Assembly (NCBI GenBank): GCA_965221555.1
Contig: OZ244895.1
Location: 1,364,001 to 1,428,000, forward strand
DNA: 64,000 nt
Direction: 5' to 3'
Source: JAJEAD01 sp965221555
Lineage (GTDB): Bacteria; Pseudomonadota; Gammaproteobacteria; HK1
In this document: positions 35,232 to 47,851 of the stretch, piece by piece
Numbering within the stretch: position 1 is the stretch's first letter
Layout of the letters: each line of letters starts with the position of its first letter
Translations under genes and position numbers: made by a program
The notes under the pieces: model-generated
Told to the model about the DNA's origin: nothing
Seen by the model: only the letters and a program-made list of their open reading frames with translations
Database searches by the model: none

Positions 35232-35930
35232 GCTTGTTTCCGGAAGAGTTCCGCTGCCGCGGCCGAGAGGCGGCCGGGGTCCGTCACTCCGACCGGAGCC
35301 CCCGGCAGCCGTGCGTCGCTATGGCGTCGCAGGTTCCGCGGTACTCGCCGACAGGGCCGGCGCAAGGGGTGAACCCGCCCGGCCTGTCCGGGATGTTCGC
35401 AACCTCGTGCCCGGAGGTCGCGAGAGGGTGCGGCAAGCGGAGCACGCAAGACTCCGCACCCGCTGCCGGCACCCCGAAGCGGGTGCGGAGTACGCCGCCG
35501 GTGCGGGAGTGATGCGCGAACCCGGACATGCCCTGAAACCTCGTGCCGTTGCCGGCCGGCATTCTGCCATCGCTGGTCGCTCTCGGCACCGTCGGCACGG
35601 TAGGTGTTTTCCGCTGCCCGGCGATCTCGCTCCGGCCCGGCTTTACTCCGCCACGTCTCACTGATTGACGGCTTTGAACGCGCAACTTGCCAGCATGGAC
35701 GGCGTTGAACGCGAGGAGGGGTGCGGGAACCTGTGATGGAATCACGCCATCGCGCCCCTGACTCACGCGATTCGGTGAGATCTGGCGGCGCATAGCCGGG
35801 ATCTGTGCTGGCCTGACGGGTCGATGAGGACTCCTCATGCGCGGTTTATCGTCGCGTCCGGGCTGCTTTGCGCGTCCCGCCGCGCTATGCTCTCGCGCGT
35901 TCAGAGCCAACCCAGGAGGCGCAGAGCACC
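35232..35930. other. 699-bp region without a recognised gene
   Basis: Contains a perfect 14-bp inverted repeat (35451-35464 with 35478-35491, ACTCCGCACCCGCT and its complement, 13-base loop) and a 15-bp palindrome ATGAGGACTCCTCAT (35824-35838) about 95 bp before the glutathione transferase gene. Long overlapping frames on the minus strand have arginine/proline-rich composition and no domain. It may be remains of a mobile element plus the promoter of the next gene. Confidence 0.45.
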
Positions 35931-36539
35931 ATGCACAAGCTCTACCGGACGGCGGGAGCGGGGTCGATCGCTCCGGAGGCGATGTTCGAGGAGGCCGGAG
36001 TCGACTACGAGAAGATTGAAGTCGACTTGAGCGCGAAGTCGGCGGAGTTTCTTGCGGTGAATCCTCTCGGGCAGGTGCCCACCCTGCTGCTGGAGAACGG
36101 GGCTCTGCTGACGGAATCGGCGGCGATGGTGCTGCACATCGGCGAGAGTTATCCGGAAGCGGAGCTCGTTCCTCCGGTGGGCTGTCCCGGACGTCCCGCC
36201 TTCTGCCGGTGGCTCTTCTTCCTGAGCGCCAACGTCTACAACGCCACCCTGCGTTTCATCTACGCGGATCGCATGAGCACCGAGGAGGGCGCCGCGGCGG
36301 GGATCAATGCGGCGGCGGCCCGCGACCTCGACGGCTACTACGATATCCTGGAGAACACCCTCGATCCCGGGCCCTACCTGCTCGGCGAGCGCTACACCGG
36401 CCTGGATCCCTACCTGTGGATGCTGACCGGCTGGCAGGCGGACCAGGAGGCCTTGTTCCCGCGCTGTCCCCGCGTGAAGGACCACTACGACCGGGTGGGC
36501 GCGCGCCCCGCGATAGCACGGGTTGCGGCCGCGAACTGA
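35931..36539 (+). CDS. Glutathione S-transferase family protein
   Basis: A 202-residue protein with the N-terminal thioredoxin-like glutathione-binding domain (NPLGQVPTLLLENGALLTES, the cis-Pro and Glu-Ser motif) and a helical C-terminal domain (LLGERYTGLDPYLWMLTGW). Family members conjugate or reduce small molecules with glutathione. The ATG at 35931 follows CAGGAGGCG, a strong ribosome site. The catalytic residue could be the serine near position 12 (GAGSIAPE) rather than a tyrosine. Confidence 0.85.
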   Translation: MHKLYRTAGAGSIAPEAMFEEAGVDYEKIEVDLSAKSAEFLAVNPLGQVPTLLLENGALLTESAAMVLHIGESYPEAELVPPVGCPGRPAFCRWLFFLSANVYNATLRFIYADRMSTEEGAAAGINAAAARDLDGYYDILENTLDPGPYLLGERYTGLDPYLWMLTGWQADQEALFPRCPRVKDHYDRVGARPAIARVAAAN

Positions 36540-36690
36540 GGCCGATTTCCGGACGCTTGCCATGACGGGTTCGGCGTAACGCCCAGGCCCCGCGACCGGG
36601 GTGGGCGAAGGCGCTCGCCGGCCATGCTTGGGATTCCGCCGTCCCCGCCCGCTCGGGCGTGTGCGCGCCCGAAGACGGCGCGGGCGGACA

Positions 36691-37785
36691 CTACTCCGCC
36701 GCGGGCGCGACTTCGGCGAAGTCCGACCCGATTCGATGCAGCCCGCCGAAGTGGTCGGCGACCTGCGGCAGCACCTCGGCCGCAAAGCGCTCGATGGAGC
36801 GCATCACCCGCGCGCCCGGCAGGCCGCCCATCGCCATGAAGCAGCTCAGATGCGAGGGCCGCAGGGCTTGCGCCTGTTTGATCATCTTCTCCGCCACCTC
36901 GTTCGCACTGCCGATGTAGGTGGTCGCCAGTATCTCCTCGATCGTGGGCTCGTCCGCCATCGGCTGCTCGCGGAGCCAGGCGCCGTCGAGCTCGACATAA
37001 CCGCCCCGCATCGCGGCGACGATGCGTCGAACGAAACGCAGGTGCTCCGCCGCGTCGCGCGCCTCCTCGGGGCGATCGGTGATGTGGATGTACTGCTGGA
37101 TGGCGAAGGGCATGCGGCGGGGGTCCTTGCCGGCCGCCCGGTGGGCGGCTTCGACGATGGCGCGGCTGTCGGCCACGACCTGCGTCGGCATGCCGCCCGC
37201 GCTGTTGAGCGCGATGTAGCCGCTGCGCGCCATGCGTTGCTGGGTCTCCGCGTCGCGCAACAGACCGGCGACGAAGATCTCCGGCATCGACTGGAGAGGC
37301 CGCACGCTGCACCAAGTCTCCGGGATCTTGACGTAGCGGCCTTCGTAGGCGACCGAGTCGTTCTGGAAGAACTGCTCGATCACGTCAAGGGATTCGAGAA
37401 AGTGGTCGCGCGACTCGTCGAGCTCCAGGCCGAACTTGTGAAACTCGTAGCGCTGATAGCCGCTACCGAGCCCGAGCACGAGTCGGCCATCGCTCAATTG
37501 ATCGAGCACCGCGATGTCCTCGAGCATGCGCAAGGGCTCGTAGAACGGGGTCACCACCACGGCGGTGCCGAGTTTGATACGCGAGGTCTGTCCCGCCATC
37601 CATGTCGCCATGGTGAGCGGAGAGGGGCTCAGGCAGTAGTTTGAAAAATGATGCTCGGTGAACCACGCAGTGTCGAACCCGGTGTCCTCCGCAAGGCGCA
37701 CCTGATCTCTCATCTCCTGATAGATCTCGCGTGAGGCCTTGGCGGGATCCCGCTTCGTGAGGAGGTTGAAAAGCCCAATCTGCAT
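36691..37785 (-). CDS. LLM-class flavin-dependent oxidoreductase 3
   Basis: A 364-residue luciferase-like protein. FDTAWFTEHHFSNYCLSPSP, LDQLSDGRLVLGLGSGYQRY and VAGLLRDAETQQRMARSGY follow family patterns. It keeps the EHHF motif like the second LLM protein. The ATG at 37785 is chosen; a GTG four codons earlier (37797) is possible. It is transcribed away from hicBA. Substrate unknown. Confidence 0.83.
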   Translation of the reverse strand: MQIGLFNLLTKRDPAKASREIYQEMRDQVRLAEDTGFDTAWFTEHHFSNYCLSPSPLTMATWMAGQTSRIKLGTAVVVTPFYEPLRMLEDIAVLDQLSDGRLVLGLGSGYQRYEFHKFGLELDESRDHFLESLDVIEQFFQNDSVAYEGRYVKIPETWCSVRPLQSMPEIFVAGLLRDAETQQRMARSGYIALNSAGGMPTQVVADSRAIVEAAHRAAGKDPRRMPFAIQQYIHITDRPEEARDAAEHLRFVRRIVAAMRGGYVELDGAWLREQPMADEPTIEEILATTYIGSANEVAEKMIKQAQALRPSHLSCFMAMGGLPGARVMRSIERFAAEVLPQVADHFGGLHRIGSDFAEVAPAAE

Positions 37786-37881
37786 GATTCGCTTCACTTG
37801 AGCGGCCGGGGCGTCCCGGGGAGCAGCGATTCTCTCACTCCGCCGCGGCGGGGAGAAGCCGTCGGTGGGCGTTCGAACCAG

Positions 37882-37918
37882 TTGTAATATTGAAAAATAT
37901 GGATTTACACTTGTAATA
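37882..37918 (+). promoter_or_regulatory. Promoter and direct-repeat operator candidate of hicBA
   Basis: An AT-rich island in GC-rich DNA just before the hicB start. TTGAAA (37890-37895) and TGTAAT (37912-37917) are spaced 16 bp as sigma-70-type boxes. Two copies of TTGTAATA (37882-37889 and 37911-37918) flank the -35 and cover the -10, which would suit autoregulation by the antitoxin. Confidence 0.6.
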
Positions 37919-37924
37919 GAACGA

Positions 37925-38470
37925 ATGAAGATTCACGAAGAAATACTGGCCGCCGCACGCAGGCTGTGCGCATCCCGCCGCAACTGGACCTTTACCCCGG
38001 TCGAGGTCGTGCAGGCGCTCCCCCACTTAAACCCCCGCTCGGTGAGGACTCACGTGGTGAGCCGCTGCTGCGCCAACGCGCCGAGCCACCATGCCCACCG
38101 CTGGCCTTACTTCGAGCGCTTGCAACGGGGCGTCTACGAGATACGCAAGGAATACCGCGAGTTCCGTACCCGAAGCTCGGGGGTGCACGCCTCGTGGCTC
38201 CAGGTCGCGGAGGCCGATCCTTCCTATGGAGCCGGCGCCGTTGCGGTCCGTCCGGCAGTCCACGCCTTCGTGGTGGAAAGCGAAGGGCACTACGTCGTGG
38301 AGTGCCTCGAGGTCGCCGTGGTCACGCAGGCCGCGTCGCTGGACGAGGCTCTGGGCAATCTCCGCGAGGCGCTCGAGCTGTACCTGAACGACGAAGACCC
38401 CGCGGTGCTGGGTCTGGCCCCCGAGCCCCGGCTGGTCCTCACTTTCGAGACCTGGGTGCGCTTGCCCTGA
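37925..38470 (+). CDS. hicB: HicB-type antitoxin with an N-terminal HTH-like extension
   Basis: A 181-residue protein. Residues 1-70 (MKIHEEILAAARRLCASRRN, then FTPVEVVQALPHLNPRSVRT and RGVYEI) resemble a DUF7669-type winged-helix domain. Residues 105-170 (HAFVVESEGHYVVECLEVAV, then ASLDEALGNLREALELYL) are a HicB antitoxin domain. HicB normally neutralises HicA and represses its own operon through a small DNA-binding part; here the extra N-terminal domain may be the DNA reader. The stop overlaps the ATG of hicA by one base. Gene order antitoxin-toxin is the less common one. Confidence 0.75.
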   Translation: MKIHEEILAAARRLCASRRNWTFTPVEVVQALPHLNPRSVRTHVVSRCCANAPSHHAHRWPYFERLQRGVYEIRKEYREFRTRSSGVHASWLQVAEADPSYGAGAVAVRPAVHAFVVESEGHYVVECLEVAVVTQAASLDEALGNLREALELYLNDEDPAVLGLAPEPRLVLTFETWVRLP

Positions 38471-38733
38471 TGCTGCGTCTTCGGCGGCTCGGGGCTCGCG
38501 ACATCGTGCGCGTGCTGACGGGATTCGGATTCGAGGTGACGTCGATAAGGGGCCGACACGCCAAGCTGGTCCGGGTCCGGCCCTCGGGTCGGCGGGAGAT
38601 TCTCATCGTTCCCTTGCACCGCAAGCTGAGCGCGGCCACCGTGCACGCGATCTACCGTCAGGCGAGCCGCTACGCCTCGGAAGAGGACTTGCGCCGCGCC
38701 TTCTTCACCGAGGATCAGTCCTGCGGGGACTGA
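38470..38733 (+). CDS. hicA: HicA-type mRNA interferase toxin
   Basis: An 87-residue protein with the HicA double-stranded-RNA-binding-like fold: ARDIVRVLTGFGFEVTSIRG, then H30 (RGRHAKL, in place of the usual GSH) and IVPLHRKLSAATVHAIYRQA. The conserved histidine is the presumed catalytic residue. It should cut mRNA when free of HicB. It begins in the last base of hicB. Confidence 0.8.
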   Translation: MLRLRRLGARDIVRVLTGFGFEVTSIRGRHAKLVRVRPSGRREILIVPLHRKLSAATVHAIYRQASRYASEEDLRRAFFTEDQSCGD

Positions 38734-38910
38734 AGTCGCATCCGGTCCCGGTCGGTGCCGGCCTGCGTGATCTCCGCACACCGATCGGCGCCGGCCCGCA
38801 TGGAGTCGGGGTGGCTGCCCCATGATCCGGGAGGTGCCCGGCCCTCGTCGGTCATCGCGTGGGCCGACCCGCCCGTCGGAGGCGTCCTGACACGCGGCAT
38901 CGTGTGCCGC

Positions 38911-43434
<4,524 letters not shown>

Positions 43435-43470
43435 GCGGCGCGTGCGTCAGGATGCGGGGCGATGTCGCGG

Positions 43471-43656
43471 CTAACCCGCAAGTTACACCGATTTCTCAAC
43501 TCGCGGACGCCAACATGCTCGCGATTGCGGTCCATACTCCCTCAAGGCGCAACGACTTCGTGTCGGCTTTGCCGTTGCGCGTCTCTTGGTCCGTGCGCCC
43601 CACCATCTCGGCATCCTGGCGCCCGAAGCGGCCGCCAATCGGTGAAGTCTGTGGGT
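43471..43656 (+). repeat. Dispersed inverted-terminal-repeat element, copy E
   Basis: A 186-bp copy: left end CTAACCCGCAAGTTACACCG, right end AATCGGTGAAGTCTGTGGGT. The interior block CTCAACTCGCGGACGCCAAC is close to copy C. It lies upstream of lhr, so it may contain or displace that gene's promoter. Confidence 0.82.
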
Positions 43657-43799
43657 CATGCACCGGCGCGACGGTCCCGCCCCGGGGACACCCTGCACAT
43701 GTACCGGAATCGTATAGCTTCTTCGGTCATGGCGATACGGTCCTTCGATCGGACGGACCCATCCCCCCGGAGTCTTGCCCGGCGGGAGGACTCCCCCGT

Positions 43800-45266
43800 T
43801 CAGTCTCCGATCCCCGCGTGCTCGCATACGATCTCGACGGACTTCACCAGCGCCTGCGCCGCCAGCGCCGCGTACTCGACGTTGAGCTCACCGTCGGCAC
43901 GCAGCGTTCCCATGCCCGGTGACAGCAACATGTTGCAGTTGTAGATTGTCGCGGGCTCCACCCCCATCGCCTCGGTCGCAAGCAGCATGGGGTTGGTGTT
44001 GGAGTAGAGGTCCTCGAGGGTGAAGATCGGAATGCCGCGCTCCCCATCGTCCCAGGTCCGCTGGTAGTTCACCTCGAGACCTCCCATGTGGTAGGACTTT
44101 GCGATGATGAGCCGGTCGCGGAGGCGGCTCGGCCTCATCTCGGCGAAGGCCGACACCACGACCTCGTGGTACTGATCGATGGGCCTCGTGATGCGGCCGG
44201 GGTCGTCTTTGAGTACTTCGAGAAAAGCGCGCAGTCCGACGAGGGAATCCCGTCCCGGATCCGCGGCGGAGAACACCGCCTTGCCGTGCGACGAGACTCC
44301 GCCCTGACGGTCTCCGCCGAGGCCGAGCGCCTTGCGCACGTAGGACATCGCTTCTTCCTTGCCGATCATCAGGCCGGCAATCGGCGAGCGGCCCGGCTTG
44401 TCCATGCTGTAGGCCACGACATCGGCGTTCACGTCGGCGGGCGAATAGCCCACCACGGGGAGACAGCTCGCGGAATCGATGAGGAAGGGCAGGTCGCATT
44501 CCTCGGCGAAGGCGCCCAGGGCCTCGAGGAAGGCTGGCGCCCCGTTGTCGTTATGGGCGCCGTTGCCGTAGCCCGGCGTGTCGTAGCCGATGGTCTGAAA
44601 CCCGGCCAGAGTGGCGGCGTGCCGGGCGCTTGCCTCGCGGATGCGCGCCATGGTGGCGCCGGCGTCGTTGTGAAGCATCAGCGGCACCACGCTCTGCTTG
44701 ATCCCGTGCACCTCGTAGCGCACGCCCGCGTAGCGGACGAAGAGCGTGTCGACATTGGCGAGCGATTTCGCCTCCATGCCGAGTTCCCCCGCGCTCACGC
44801 TGCGATCGACGGCGACGTTCTTGTAGCGGGGCGGGAAGGCCCGCCCGTAGGCCGCGCCCCACTCGTAGTCCTCGCCGTAGGGCGTGAGCACCCGGCTCCG
44901 GTAGGCGTCGCCGCGGCGCATGACCGGCGGCGCGAAGAGCGTCTCGTAGGCCACGCGCAGCGCCGCCTCGCAGGTATTGGTCACCGCCGCGTCGTAGGCG
45001 TCTCCGTAAATCTCCTTGACGAGGGTGCGGATGTCGTCCTCGACACGCTTGACGGGCAGGACGGCGCTGCGGTTGGCGGCGACGATGGCGTCCACGACGT
45101 AGCTCGGCAGGGGGCCCGGCACCGACGAGGCGCCGGTGTAGAGGCCGAGCTTGCCGGCCACCTTGTCGAGGCCGAGCCGGCTGCCCGCGCGCTCGGCATC
45201 GGCGACGATCTTCGGGAACTTCTCGAAGATGGCCTGATACCACTGGCAGTTGAATCGGAGGGGCAT
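43800..45266 (-). CDS. Putative PLP-dependent (fold type I) enzyme, family unknown
   Basis: A 488-residue protein with features of aminotransferase-like PLP enzymes: TNTCEAALRVAYETL near residue 105, IDSASCLPVVGY, and SMDKPGRSPIAGLMIGKEEA, in which the lysine sits as in the SxDK-x4-P-x-AG pattern of SelA-like and class V relatives. The N-terminus MPLRFNCQWYQAIFEKFPKI is not that of selenocysteine synthase, so it should not be called SelA. The ATG at 45266 follows CGGAGG. Reaction unknown; the gene stands alone. Confidence 0.6.
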   Translation of the reverse strand: MPLRFNCQWYQAIFEKFPKIVADAERAGSRLGLDKVAGKLGLYTGASSVPGPLPSYVVDAIVAANRSAVLPVKRVEDDIRTLVKEIYGDAYDAAVTNTCEAALRVAYETLFAPPVMRRGDAYRSRVLTPYGEDYEWGAAYGRAFPPRYKNVAVDRSVSAGELGMEAKSLANVDTLFVRYAGVRYEVHGIKQSVVPLMLHNDAGATMARIREASARHAATLAGFQTIGYDTPGYGNGAHNDNGAPAFLEALGAFAEECDLPFLIDSASCLPVVGYSPADVNADVVAYSMDKPGRSPIAGLMIGKEEAMSYVRKALGLGGDRQGGVSSHGKAVFSAADPGRDSLVGLRAFLEVLKDDPGRITRPIDQYHEVVVSAFAEMRPSRLRDRLIIAKSYHMGGLEVNYQRTWDDGERGIPIFTLEDLYSNTNPMLLATEAMGVEPATIYNCNMLLSPGMGTLRADGELNVEYAALAAQALVKSVEIVCEHAGIGD

Positions 45267-45546
45267 GGCTTGCGCTCCTGTGGGGGGTGACGATCCCGGC
45301 GCCACGGTCTTCGGGCGGTCCCGGTCGATGACTCTATCCGCGAGGTTCCCCGGGACGCCGAGGGTTGGCTGTGGGACTTCACCGGCTCACGATGGCTATG
45401 GGCGAATGGGCGCTGGCGGGGGGCTTGGCGATCGCGAGTCAGGGTGCGCATGCGGTCCTGGGCGGCACCTTCCCCCCCGGCTCGCGTGCGAAAGCGTCCC
45501 TGCCGGCACTTGGGGACCGTATCCGTGAATCGGGGCAACGCTGTGG

Positions 45547-47622
45547 TCAGGGCAGGGCAAACTCCTCCGCCAGTGCGGTCAGCTCGCGACGAAAGGGAAT
45601 CTCCCCCGGGCTCTCGCCGAGCTCGCGGGCGAAGCGGTGGCCCTCGTAGACCGCGGCGGCGATGGTGGCCGGCGCGTGGCAGTCGCCGACGCGGCGAAGT
45701 GTGTGTATTCCGGCGTCGGCGAGACGGATCTGGTCCGATACAAGCCCGTAGTAGAGCGCGTCATCGGGGAGGCGTGACGTGATCATCACCACCGAGGCTG
45801 CGGGCAGGGCGCGCTCCCGCCGAAGGTAAACACTTCGGACGCGGCTCTCGCCGTCACCGATGTCGACGAGCGTGTGCTCGGTGAGCATCTCCACCCCGAG
45901 TTCCATCAGACGGGCGAGCACCCGGCTGTGCTCAAGCGTGTTGACCGTCCACTCGGAGACAGTGAGCGCGGGAGTGACCAGGGTCACCGCGAGACCGGCC
46001 GCGCACAGCTTCTCCGCGATGACCCCGCCCATGTAGTAGTGGTCGTCGTCGTAGACGAGCACCGGCCCCGGAGGGATCGTGCCGTCCATGATGTCGTCGG
46101 GAGTGAACACGTGGGCGCCGTCGCTTCCCGGGATCGGCGACTGATGCGCGCGCCCGAAACCGTCCCGGCGCCAGTGCGAGCCGGTCGCGATGCAGATCTG
46201 CGAGGCGCCGTACCCGAGCACGTCGGCCAGCTCGAGCCGGCTCGCCGGATACACCTCGACGTTCGCCATCTGCTGGAGCTGATGGACCCGGTAGTCCCGT
46301 ACCCGTCCCCAGGCCGCGAGGCCGGGCAGGGCGCACTCGCGTGCGACCCGTCCTCCGAGGCGCTCGCCCGCCTCGGCGAGGGTGACCGCGTAACCGCGTT
46401 GTCCGGCCGCGAGCGCCGCCTCCAGGCCCGCGGGACCGGCGCCCACCACGAGCACCGCGTCTTCGGAGCGCCTCGCGGGGATGCGCTCGGGATGCCAGGC
46501 GCGGCGCCACTCCTCGCCCATGGTCGGGTTCTGGGTGCAGCGAATCGGAGCCATGGCATTGTTCCACGACACGCAGATGTTGCAGCCGATGCACTCGCGG
46601 ATGTCTTCGACGCGCCCTTCCTCGATCTTGCGGGGCAGGAAGGGGTCCGCTATCGACGGGCGCGCCGCGCCGATGAAGTCGAGGACCCCTCTTCTTACGA
46701 GCGAAGCCATCCGGTCCGCGGAGGTGTAGCGGCCCACCGCGACCACGGGCCGGGTGGTCGACTCCTTGACGAAGGAAATGAAGGGCTCCTGGAATCCTTC
46801 CTCGGAGAAGCGGCTCGTCTGGGAGTCGTTCTCCCACTCCGCGACGTTCACGTCCCACAGATCCGGCAGCTCGGCCAGCATCTCGACGATCTCACGGCCT
46901 TCCTTGTCCCACTCCATGCCGTCGGCGCCGCGCATTTCGTCGACCGCAAAGCGCGCGACAACGCCCATGGTGTCACCCACCGCCTCCTTCGCATCCTCGA
47001 TCAGCTCGCGAAAGAGCCGTACCCGGTTCTCGAGTGACCCGCCGTACTCATCGCTGCGGAAGTTGTAGCGGCGCAGCATGAAATGGCCCGCGACCGAGAG
47101 ATCGTGCGCCGCGTAGCAGCACACGATGTCGAATCCCGCCCGTTTCGCGCGCTTCACCGCATCGAGGTGCCAGCGGCGGTAGTCCCGGATGTCTCGCTTG
47201 TCCATCGCCCGCGCCTGCACCGGCGCGCTGCCGATCACCGGCATGTGGCTGGGAAAGAGCGGCGCCTCGCGGCTGTAGAGGTTGGAAGCGTATATGCCGT
47301 TGTGGGCCAGCTCGATGAGGGCGAGGGCGCCGTGTTCATGCACCGCGTCGCACATGCGGGCGAGGTAGGGGATGTCCTCGTCGGACCACATGCGGCACTC
47401 GGTGCCCGGGGTGATATCGGAGCTGGGGTGGAAGTCGACCTGTTCGGCGGACACCACCGCCCAGCCGCCCTCGGCCTTCACTCCACGCATCGCCGCCATG
47501 CTGGACGGGAAGGTGCGGCCCATGCCGTTGCAGTGCGGCACCTGGTAGAACCGGTTCTTCGCGGTCACCGGACCGATGGCCATCGGTTCGAAGAGCACGT
47601 CATGTCGCGGGTCTCTGCTCAT
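45547..47622 (-). CDS. Dimethylamine/trimethylamine dehydrogenase-like iron-sulfur flavoprotein
   Basis: A 691-residue OYE-type flavoprotein with 4Fe-4S and FAD domains, very close in layout to trimethylamine dehydrogenase. C31 in NRFYQVPHC is the residue that forms the 6-S-cysteinyl-FMN bond in that family. The cluster site is CIGCNICVSWNNAMAPIRC and GAGPAGLEAA is the second dinucleotide fold. Where the trimethylamine enzyme has an aromatic-bowl tyrosine (Tyr60), this protein has Gln61, the change I recall for the dimethylamine enzyme. It would demethylate a methylamine to formaldehyde and pass electrons to an ETF. N-methylproline demethylases are a further possible match. The ATG at 47622 follows AGGAGAG. 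Confidence 0.85.
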   Translation of the reverse strand: MSRDPRHDVLFEPMAIGPVTAKNRFYQVPHCNGMGRTFPSSMAAMRGVKAEGGWAVVSAEQVDFHPSSDITPGTECRMWSDEDIPYLARMCDAVHEHGALALIELAHNGIYASNLYSREAPLFPSHMPVIGSAPVQARAMDKRDIRDYRRWHLDAVKRAKRAGFDIVCCYAAHDLSVAGHFMLRRYNFRSDEYGGSLENRVRLFRELIEDAKEAVGDTMGVVARFAVDEMRGADGMEWDKEGREIVEMLAELPDLWDVNVAEWENDSQTSRFSEEGFQEPFISFVKESTTRPVVAVGRYTSADRMASLVRRGVLDFIGAARPSIADPFLPRKIEEGRVEDIRECIGCNICVSWNNAMAPIRCTQNPTMGEEWRRAWHPERIPARRSEDAVLVVGAGPAGLEAALAAGQRGYAVTLAEAGERLGGRVARECALPGLAAWGRVRDYRVHQLQQMANVEVYPASRLELADVLGYGASQICIATGSHWRRDGFGRAHQSPIPGSDGAHVFTPDDIMDGTIPPGPVLVYDDDHYYMGGVIAEKLCAAGLAVTLVTPALTVSEWTVNTLEHSRVLARLMELGVEMLTEHTLVDIGDGESRVRSVYLRRERALPAASVVMITSRLPDDALYYGLVSDQIRLADAGIHTLRRVGDCHAPATIAAAVYEGHRFARELGESPGEIPFRRELTALAEEFALP

Positions 47623-47640
47623 GGGTCCGACTCTCCTTCT

Positions 47641-47776
47641 TAAGCCCCTAGATTTCACCAATTTCCTACTGCGGACGCCAATACGCTCGAGCAAGCGGTC
47701 CGTACTCCGGCTCGCGCTCGACACCGTCCATGCCCGCGGGCGCGCGAGCGCCGCCGTGAACCGGTGAGACATGGCG
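47641..47776 (+). repeat. Dispersed element, copy F (internally deleted)
   Basis: Only 136 bp, but with the left end AAGCCCCTAGATTTCACCAA, the block CTACTGCGGACGCCAATACG and a degraded right end CCGGTGAGACATGGCG. About 50 bp of the interior is lost. It is between two divergent genes, so promoters overlap or abut it. Confidence 0.65.
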
Positions 47777-47851
47777 GCTTCGGCCGGAATTCCGCGCGCG
47801 ACAGGCCGGCACTAGAATCCCCGCAAAACGCGAGGCCCGCGCGACTTCGAC

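Noticed and set aside
36485..37315. 276-codon minus-strand frame beside LLM gene 3
   Set aside because: Alternative frame of the LLM gene, Arg/Gly/Ala/His rich and without motifs.
43800..45266. Calling the PLP-type protein SelA
   Set aside because: Only the lysine region is similar; the N-terminal SelA hallmarks are missing.
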